This document shows positions 55,601 to 64,000 of a stretch of 64,000 nucleotides of DNA, piece by piece. Both the position numbers and the translations under genes were made by a program. Below the pieces are notes generated by a model. The model ran no database searches. It worked only from the letters and a program-made list of their open reading frames with translations, and was not told the origin of the DNA. Where the stretch lies: contig JAECUM010028897.1 of assembly GCA_016617855.1 (NCBI GenBank), positions 1-64,000 on the forward strand, read 5' to 3'. The stretch comes from Megalonaias nervosa. Its lineage: Eukaryota; Mollusca; Bivalvia; Unionida; Unionidae. Numbering within the stretch: position 1 is the first letter of the stretch; every line of letters begins with the position of its first letter.

Positions 55601-57360
55601 TTTAAGAGTTCTCTAGAAGCACTGTATATGTTATTTCCCCTTTTGTTTTCGGGATTTCAGTCCAAGACTATTTGAGATAGTATTGCTCTCGAAATGGTTT
55701 TATAGCTATAGTTGAATTTTTCATATCCTTGTATGTTCAATATGTATGCCTGCAACTAATTATCCACGTTATTAACACGTAATGTAAACCTTTTGAAGGG
55801 ATTTTTCCTCTCGTTTGCTTGCAAAATGAGCAGGTTGATTGTTAGCTAACCAGTCTTTCAACTGTTACGTACAAATGTAACAAAAGAAAAAAGTGAAGTC
55901 AACAAGCTTTGTAAATTTTAACAAAATAATTTATTTCCGTAGAAAAAAAGGTAAAAATATGAAATAGGATTTACGGTTTGTGAACATAATCCAAATATTA
56001 ATCCTAGAATTGAAAAATGTAAGTCCTATCACTAAACAGTTCTAATTGAATCCAGGTTCGAATCTCTATGAAGTTCCAGTATGGAAGACGATGACGTCAG
56101 ATGAGGTCGTTATACTGATGGCAACAATTCCTCGTTGAAACACAATTTATAATGTTCTGTTTAGAATTCCAGAATAAATTTCCACTGAATGTTTTTGTCC
56201 CAGAAATTTTATTTTAAAAAAAAGCACTTGTGTAGTTTTCTAGAGAATTTAAATTATTAAATTCCAAAAAATAGATGAACTTCAGAACAAGCTGGCAGCA
56301 ACAATAAAAACCTCTTGAGCCCTCAAGGTTTAAAATACGACTGAACCAGAAAACACTGAGATTGAGAATTAAACCTAACTAAAACGTCATTTTGACACTC
56401 GTGATAGGTCACATGATCACTTACTTTGTCCGAACAGCGCAGTAAAATATATGTCAATTATCACGTAAGCAATAATAGCCCTATCTAAGAATCAGATTCC
56501 CACACTGGAAATGAATTTAAAAATGAAACTGTTTACAACAGACTAACACGTGGGTTAACATGACCTTGGTAATGACCAATCATTTTCACTTAGTGTTTAC
56601 AAAACGTCTCAACCAAGGTGAGCTAAAAATATTGATAATGTAATACCTTTTACGTTCAAATCAGGTCAAAACAGAGAAGTGATTTTTCGAAAATAGTCAA
56701 ATCCCGTAAAAATTATCATTACAATAAATGTAATGAAACAAAAATAAAATAAAAAAGAATTTAAAACTAACACACAAGTAATTAAATTACATACGTAACA
56801 CAATGCAAAGTATTTTCTTTTCCTTTTGTCTCGTTTAATTTGTTCCACAATTGATTGACACTTATATAAGCAACTGACCGTAGCAATGGTGTCCTAAATG
56901 CTGTCCTTGGTCGGCATTTAAAGTGACATGATAACGTGAAAAGTTATGCTTGATAAAATTTTCTCACGTGTTATGAACAAGCAAACATGAGAATTATCTA
57001 GAACAAGTAGATGTATTTCCAGCAATTAACAAAGTGTCTTCAATCGTTTAAAATGTACAAATGATTTCAGATATGTCAGATTTGAGTGATTTAAAAAAAA
57101 TCATGAAATCTATACAAACAAGCGAAAATCCGCTACGCTCTCTTTTCTCAATAAAAGAGAATATAGTGGCTAATCAAACATGAAATTTTTTAAGTTCTTA
57201 CTAAAGGAGAGGCCAAGTTTATTTATTGAATTTCAGTCTTAAAAAGTTACCCTTTTCTTGCCCTCCTCAACATCTACAGTAGAAACGGCCCGTTCATATT
57301 CAAAAGATATAAAGAAATTGCGACTGCGTAACTTGGCAATCACCTCTCACCTTCTTCAGG
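49630..57360. other. host intergenic DNA, no gene seen
   Basis: Long AT-rich stretch. At about 53465-53555 the word GGTTAGGAATG/GGTTACGAATG with TTAGTGCTCA is repeated three times in diverged form. No gene, RNA or transposon protein was recognised. Confidence 0.45.
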
Positions 57361-57365
57361 GATAT

Positions 57366-57387
57366 ATAATAATAATGATGATAATAC

Positions 57388-57425
<38 letters not shown>
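57366..57425. repeat. (AAT)n microsatellite
   Basis: Nearly pure trinucleotide run. Confidence 0.93.
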
Positions 57426-57427
<2 letters not shown>

Positions 57428-57702
57428 AAGAAAAAATAATAATGAAAAAATAATAACAATAATGACCATGGAGCATTCTCAGTGTACAATAATATGATGG
57501 GCCATTCAGTCTGTATTCCCATACAAAAGGCGTAAGTGATACACCGTCGCTCACATTAGTGACGAAATCATACATTTCTCTGTTGACAAATTAGTCTCAT
57601 GACGAACTCGTAAAATTATAAAATTATATGTGATGGCAAATTAGTAGCCCCTCCCTCTGAACTAAAAAAGATTTAAGATGTGTGTCACTGCATAAGGCTA
57701 TG

Positions 57703-57704
<2 letters not shown>

Positions 57705-57764
<60 letters not shown>
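57705..57764. repeat. (AG)n microsatellite
   Basis: About 30 AG units. Confidence 0.95.
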
Positions 57765-57766
<2 letters not shown>

Positions 57767-58661
57767 TTTATTCGAAATCTTATAATTTTAATGAATAATA
57801 ATGCCAATAAAATCTTCATCTGACTGCCAGAAAGTGTATAGCGGTATAAGTTATGATTCATTATTAAAACAATTGTAAAATTCGTTTTCAGCATACTCCT
57901 TGCACAATCTGGTTAGAAGTTACACAAATCCAGGTTTGAGGCTTTTCTGGTCTCACTTTCTTACACTTTCTCAACTTGAACATGTGATCCACCAAGTTTT
58001 CGCCTCTCTGCGAATTTGTTGCAATGTCAAATTATGGTCCATATCCCGATGATAAGTCTCAAGTTATAACCAACTTTCTTTTAAAACGTAGTTTAGTCCA
58101 ATTGATCCAGTTATCTGATGGTAGTTAACACCAATCAGCATGCGCATTCTGAGATAAAGTTTTACCCAAAGTGGAGACTTTTGCAAAAGCAGGACTGGAA
58201 ACAGGGAAAAGATTTGATGACTGTAGGCCGTAATTACATGTTATATTATTTTCAGCTGACTGATCTAATGGTGGTAATATTCTAAATGAATACTGAATGC
58301 AACCAAAATGAAGTCAAATTCATTTCCACTTATTTTATATTGCAAGTAATTCTAAGTCAGTACAATTTGGCGCACATAACCCTTCCAGTTAGAAACAATA
58401 ATCTCTCGCTGATTCCATATCGCTAGAAAGACTTCTTGTATTATTAACGTAGTGTTGATCCTTGAGGCAAACAAGATGAATCTGCTCTCCCAGCAAAACA
58501 CACAATGACTTGCATATACGTGTGAAAGACATGGCCGAGAGGAAAATATTACTGGATGAAAACTAATTAACGCCAAATTACGATTTTGTATAATATTGTC
58601 GATAGTACTACCTTAAGTAACATTATTGGAGAGAAGGCGGCATGATCTACCCATCAGTATC

Positions 58662-58799
58662 TGAGACTATTTCTCCTCTTGCTTTGTGGTTTAGAAGCGC
58701 TGATTTGTATACATATTCTTTATAGTTTCATGAGACTATTTCTCCTCTTACATTGTGGTTTAGAAGCGCTGATTTGTATACATATTCTTTATAGTTTCA
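58662..58799. repeat. 69-bp tandem duplication
   Basis: Two nearly identical units starting TGAGACTATTTCTCCTCTT at 58662 and 58731. Confidence 0.93.
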
Positions 58800-58829
58800 T
58801 TTAGTTTTATTCGATTATTTTATTTATTT

Positions 58830-61200
58830 GTTTGTATATGTCAGTTGGGAGTTCTTGCTAACTTATTTATGTATTGCTATTGTATGTTTCCCTCATTGCC
58901 AGTTAGCATGGAACCTTCATTGGAAATCTGCAGTAAGATTTGCTCTGACTTATCATTGTTATTTTATATGCATTGTTTCCTCGATTTGTCTGTCCTTTGT
59001 TTTTGACAGCCTTGTTTTATGCCGCTAAAGAGTTTTGTCCCATTGACAGTTATCTGATCTTAAATGCCCCATTGCTCCATTACCCTCTTCATCTGCCATC
59101 CGCTGAATATAACTTATGTATTAAATGTCATGGCAGTGCCACTGAAACTAGATCAATATGACCGGTTAGGACCATCAATTTACCCGAGATGTTTACATCG
59201 CGCTTCAACTGGGTACACTTGATATAGAAGCATATATCCTTTAGAACTTTATTATTTTGTCATTATTTTTCTTGTATTTATGAATTTAGACTTAGTTTAA
59301 CACGATTAAAAATTATATAAATCATTTTTAAAGAAAATAAAACATACTTATTTTAGTGTATGTATTCTACGTATCTCAGTAAGCATTGCTGGGAAACCTC
59401 AATTGTTGTAATCCTCAAATTTCCCAAATTTTCGTGTTTAAACGAAAGATTGTTTGAAATTGATGAATTATGGTATAACCGTTATAAATCAGCTGCAGTT
59501 GGAACACCTCGTCAATGACGGTGCATTGATGATTTTCACCGTCTACGATACTCTTCTCGGTGCTAAACGTCTTTCTCAATAGATCGATCGCATTCTCCAT
59601 AACAGCTGACATTGTCTTCTAGAGGCGACCTGCCGAGTTGAATATAGGCGTCTAATGTTTTTTCCCTCTCCTCTAAAGATTAAAAGACTTCTGAGACGAG
59701 AAGAGAAATGGTTTTCGTTCACGAGCATTCCACGATATACCTTCTACCTTATGATATTTTAAAAGGGTTTTCTAGTGCGTATATGTGTTTTGTTGTTGTT
59801 ATTGCTGTTGTTCCCGTTTGTGTTTGGGGTGAGGTCTTACCGTTTTAAAAAAGTTTTATCTTCTCTGTATGGTTAGTCAAAAACGTTCTCTCCTTGTAAA
59901 ACACTAAGACGTGGGTTAAAACTGGAGACGCTATAGAAAATATCGAGGAAAGGATCCGACGAGCTGACTTCCCCACTGCTTTCCTAGTACCAAAAATTGG
60001 CTAATCATTCAACGACTAAGAGCACAAAATAAACAGATCTTATCAAGATTTGTTGAACTTTGTTCTCGGAATTACTATCTAATGAATTGGTGACAAAAAA
60101 TTTAAATGTATTTTATTATGATTCATGTATATGTATTAAGCAGAGAAGCCTCGATCATTTCTAGTTTATTCATTGGATTGTTCCACCATTTTCCTTTGTA
60201 TGCACATCTTTATTACTTGCGGATTTTTATTTTTGCAAAAACTTCAGAATTTCAATATCTATTCGGAGCTATTGGCCGAATTAAACTTTTTTTTGGGGGG
60301 GGGCGGACCTCTCAAGAATTGCAATCATCCGATTGAGCAGAAATGTATTTTGATGTTATTTTTTATGTATATCAGCTTATTTTAATTTCTTCGTCTTACT
60401 AAACAAGTCATTCTATAAATACGTGCTTCAAGTCTGCATTACATCTGTATGATGCTCTGCTTTATTCTCTTACATAAGCTGCTACGTGACTTTGCTGAAG
60501 CTATATTATGTCTTTCCCGCTAAGCGCAGATTTTAGATTGATGCACAATGAATGGAAAATGTGCACACCTACGTACTCATTAATCAACACAGCCACACAA
60601 TAAATTCCAGACATGCAGTGGTTGTTTTATTCCATGTATCTTTAATCAAATAAACGTTTGTCTTAACAGCACATGAACCGACAAGATTAGACGATTAATT
60701 CGCTTTCTGAATCCGAATGAGGGTAAAATGCAAGGTGCCGGTCTTAGTAACAGGTGTTATTGCTTTAATCCGTACTCTATCTACGATATGCAAAGTTCGC
60801 AGCGGTGTAGCCCGAGGTTGAAATTAGCGCTGATAGTATGATTTGATACCCCTTACTTCCGAATGTCTGAAGACGGGAACAGTAGCGAAGCCAGAGATAT
60901 TATCTTGCTTTCGTAAGATACATGGAAGAGAGAATATCAATCGAAAGCGTGAGAAATGTCGAAGACAACTTACAACGAATCGTACTCAGTTTGTATGCCC
61001 ACCCATCAGCATTTTATGCCATGTTTGTCTTGTATCATGTTAGAAGACGAAAACATGTATTTTCAATATTTAGGACGTAAGTGCTATATTATTGCACACC
61101 TGTGTGCAAGTTTTATTAAAAACTACTCAATATATTTTTCACCCGCGTTTTTTTTAAATTTTTAAAACTTTTTGTTTATGAGGGGTATTTAATAAGTTCC
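58830..61200. other. host intergenic DNA, no gene seen
   Basis: Only short random frames; no recognisable repeat. Confidence 0.4.
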
Positions 61201-61210
61201 GAACACTAAT

Positions 61211-61580
61211 CATCGTCTCATGCACTGGGCGATAATCCGCTTCACACCTTTATCACCTGTGGTCTCCTGTGCACAGATTTCCTCGTTTTTCATGGATACG
61301 CATAAACGAAAATACGTCATCAGCTGCACGATGTCACAATCGCCTACTCGTCATTGAAAGTGTCCGTTTTATCGACCGGTTACTGACTGTGCTTGGACGA
61401 GAAACTTTGATTTGCTCATTCAAAAATCGTGAAAGGTCACAATGGCAGAAAATTTTCTCGCGCTAGCAGTGATTGGTTAAGCAGGCTTATGTCTATCATG
61501 TCAAAGGATAAAATCTCTGCATAGGCGGCCACGGGTGATAAAAGAGTGAAGCGGATAATCACCACTGGCTTGAGACGATG
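61211..61580. mobile_element. fold-back element of about 370 bp
   Basis: Arms 61211-61262 and 61529-61580 are inverse complements with few mismatches (CATCGTCTCA, GATAATCCGCTTCAC, TTTATCACC). The interior has no frame of note. It adjoins the mariner relic and may be a MITE or a rearranged end. Confidence 0.7.
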
Positions 61581-61739
61581 AATATTATTGAGCTATACAA
61601 CAAAGTTCTTAAATAGTACGTCAGTTTATCCCCTCAACGTAGGGTACGTGCACCTCAACACCGTTTCTCAGTCGAATTATCCAATTATTAAATGACATCT
61701 TTTATCACTTTTTTGTATGTTGTTCATACACTGGTAAAC

Positions 61740-62500
61740 TACACTTCCTACGGCATAGAGGCTTTCAAATCACCTGCCCCTCAGCAAATCTTTGATAACA
61801 GGATTCAACCAAAAATCACATGGAACTAAATCAGCGCTGTATTGAGGAAGTGGCTGTGTTATTGAGGAAGTGGCAAAGTTTGGATGCTGTGCCCCTTCAG
61901 GAAATCTGTCATGATGGTGGATTTATGCGCTAGTGCGTTGTCATGGATTAGATACCTCGGGTACCGGTACGTGGAAGGGTTGTTCGGTAGTGTTTACACA
62001 ATTTCTGTCAACAATTTTGGAGACATAAAATGTCCAGTGACATCATCAGAGTCTGGCAAAGGTACCTGGAAGAAAGGTATCGAAAAATGTTGTTTATCAG
62101 ACTCTCGTGACAGTCCGACTACGTCTTGCGATTTGTGGTCTCTGCTCGTTTTCTCCGATCTGTACTGTATTAACTTCTCTCGAGTCGGGTTCAAAAAATT
62201 AAATTCATCGCTTGAAATAATCTCATTTAGACGTTTCTGATCACTCTTTTCATATCTGGCGAGTAGCTCTTTGGCGATTTCAACCCTAGTCTGTTTTTGA
62301 TTTGACGTTAAATATGGGGAACATCTTGAACAAACCTTTTTGAGCTTTAAATGATTCTTCTATGTATTAAAAACAGCTGACGAATTAATGTCCGTGATAA
62401 TAGAAATATTTTTATTTGTGTATCGAGCATCTTCATCAATTGCCCGCTTCACAGCAGTCACTTCCTGTTAACCAATCGGAAACAACTGTCCTCTATGACG
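61740..62500 (-). pseudogene. mariner-family transposase relic
   Basis: Minus-strand fragments in shifting frames match mariner (D,D34D) transposases: AIDEDARYTNKNISIITDI (helix-turn-helix region), SPYLTSNQKQTRVEIAKELL, RLNEIISSDEFNF, YLIHDNALAHKSTIMTDFL with the second catalytic Asp, and QYSADLVPCDFWLNPVIKD. Several stops and frame changes. Host-repeat relic unrelated to the Polinton. Confidence 0.75.
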
Positions 62501-62868
62501 TAGGTTATCTTCCATGATTCGCGACCAGCACCTAATAATCGGGATATGACCGAGAATTACATATGTAAACTTTATCCAAGTCGGCCTTTTTATCAGTCAT
62601 ACGATACAAGAGTGCCCGGATTTCACAGTAAGCTCATTGTCTAGTAGCAGAATTGTTCTCGTCCGGAATCTTTTATCTGTTACGCCAAACACATATTCCG
62701 CAGGTGTACGGCCGGCTGCACGTGCAGCTGCAGATCGTCTTATAGAACATTACTTTATCTATCGATCGGCATTAAATTTACTGAAAGGTTCAAAGGAACC
62801 AAAACGTTCTAACAAAATATCCAGAATTTTTCAAATTTGTTCAGTTAAATGCAAAATAGGCAGACGTT

Positions 62869-62975
62869 GACCTTGCAATTTCAGATTTCTTCACCAGCAT
62901 TTCAGTACTTCTTTAATTGACCTTGCATCTTCAGTTTTATTCACCAGCATTTAATTACTTCTTTAATTAAAAGCA
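62869..62975. repeat. short tandem duplication of about 53 bp
   Basis: TTGACCTTGCAATTTCAGAT and TTGACCTTGCATCTTCAGTT each lead into TTCACCAGCATTT and ACTTCTTTAATT. Confidence 0.85.
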
Positions 62976-62979
62976 ATTT

Positions 62980-63815
62980 AATGTACTGCAAATAAGCAAG
63001 AGAAGAAATAATATGACATTCTAAAGACGGCATATAGAACTAGATTTATTGCCATATATTACCATGTTTTCTTACATTTTTGCATTGTAAGAGGGTACAG
63101 AATGTATTGTAAATAAACAGTGTCATTCACTAGAGAAGATGGTGTTGAGTTTAGGTGAAATTATTTGAGATTTGACTTTATTTAATCCGAATTTTTCTCT
63201 TGACTGTATGGAAAACATAAATAAATAAATTTTAACAAATATTATTTAAAGATTATGCCAGGTTACACGGCAATTTCTGTCTCTGTTTGGATAGCGCCTA
63301 TGACACTTCTGTTTCATTGAAAGTAAGGTGATGTACAGGACTTATTTGTATTGTAGCATTTCGCCATATGAACTAGTCCAGTAATACAACGAAGGCGAAG
63401 TCTCCTGATTTCCATCTTTGTGGTCATTTTCTATTGTCTTTGATAAACATTGCCCAGGTCATTTATTGAAATTGTTTGAATCATGAATTATTTCCACCTT
63501 ATTCTTTAAAATTACCTCCCCTCCCCTCCCCTCAATCCGCAAACAATTAAAGAACTCCGTATTTAATAAACAAAACTGTATTTTTTCTAAAATCATTTTA
63601 CTGATTTTTGGGCATATTTTAAACAATCGTTAGTATTTCTTACTCCATTTTGTTTGCCCACCAAATAAAATCTTTGATTGCGATTCACGACCAATTAATG
63701 GTTGCAAAATGGATGGGCCGCTTTGCCGCAAACCTGGTTCTGAAACGGTTCAGTGCCATTTCAAAACCATACTTTTGCCATTTCATTTGCATTTTGACGA
63801 ATACATACAGACAAA
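62980..63815. other. host intergenic DNA, no gene seen
   Basis: AT-rich, no recognisable feature. Confidence 0.45.
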
Positions 63816-63914
63816 TGTACCTACCTACCTACCTACCTACCTACCCACATACATGCATGCATACATACATACATAGATACATACATACATACATACATAC
63901 ATACATACATACAG
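63816..63914. repeat. compound (TACC)n and (ATAC)n microsatellite
   Basis: A TACC run to about 63845 followed by ATAC units to about 63914. Confidence 0.93.
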
Positions 63915-64000
63915 GCACCAACGTTTGAAACGATATGTTATAAATAGTCAATAATGCTTATTTATCCATGAGTAAGCCCGCTTTAGTGAAATTTAATGTT

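Overview
The window is animal genomic DNA: AT-rich, full of microsatellites, with tRNA-derived SINEs, fold-back elements and a mariner relic. No host exon could be supported. SINE style and a Polinton with metazoan-type histone 3' ends suggest a marine invertebrate, most likely a mollusc; that is inference.

The main object is one complete, aged Polinton/Maverick (a virus-like self-synthesising DNA transposon) at 19946-35452 (15,507 bp). It has terminal inverted repeats (TIRs) of about 430 bp that start AGTAGTGAAGGGGGGCA, and an exact 6-bp target duplication GATAAT. Almost all genes are on the minus strand. From right to left they are: a small right-end gene; a plus-strand zinc-knuckle gene; protein-primed DNA polymerase B (broken and truncated); a 155-codon gene and a membrane-anchored protein; packaging ATPase (broken); two or three small basic proteins; then a tightly packed row of integrase, two-helix membrane protein, minor capsid protein (penton), basic core-like protein, double-jelly-roll major capsid protein, an HPSQ-motif protein and the adenovirus-type cysteine protease. 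Three small coiled-coil gene cassettes complete the left arm. The capsid, integrase, ATPase and polymerase genes carry stops and frameshifts, so this copy cannot move by itself. The protease, the membrane protein and several small reading frames are still open.

The most unusual signal is at the 3' ends of the small terminal genes. Four times on the minus strand, just after a small gene, there is a histone-mRNA-type stem-loop (best copy GGCCCTTTTCAGGGCC) with an ACCCA-like 3' flank, followed 12-15 nt later by a purine-rich GAAAAGA element like the histone downstream element that pairs with U7 snRNA. The central operons instead use AATAAA. The element therefore seems to use two 3'-end systems, the histone-type one on the terminal genes. 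I know of no report of this in Polintons. Other signals are TATA boxes before most transcription units, a GCTCCTGAAC element exactly 44 nt downstream of two of them, and seven consecutive genes with gaps from a 4-nt overlap to about 33 nt.

The left flank (1-19939) and right flank (35459-64000) hold only repeats: three SINE families, a dispersed 150-bp palindromic repeat, a 560-bp fold-back element, a mariner transposase relic with a nearby fold-back, minisatellites and long AT, AAT, CT/CA, GT and AG tracts.
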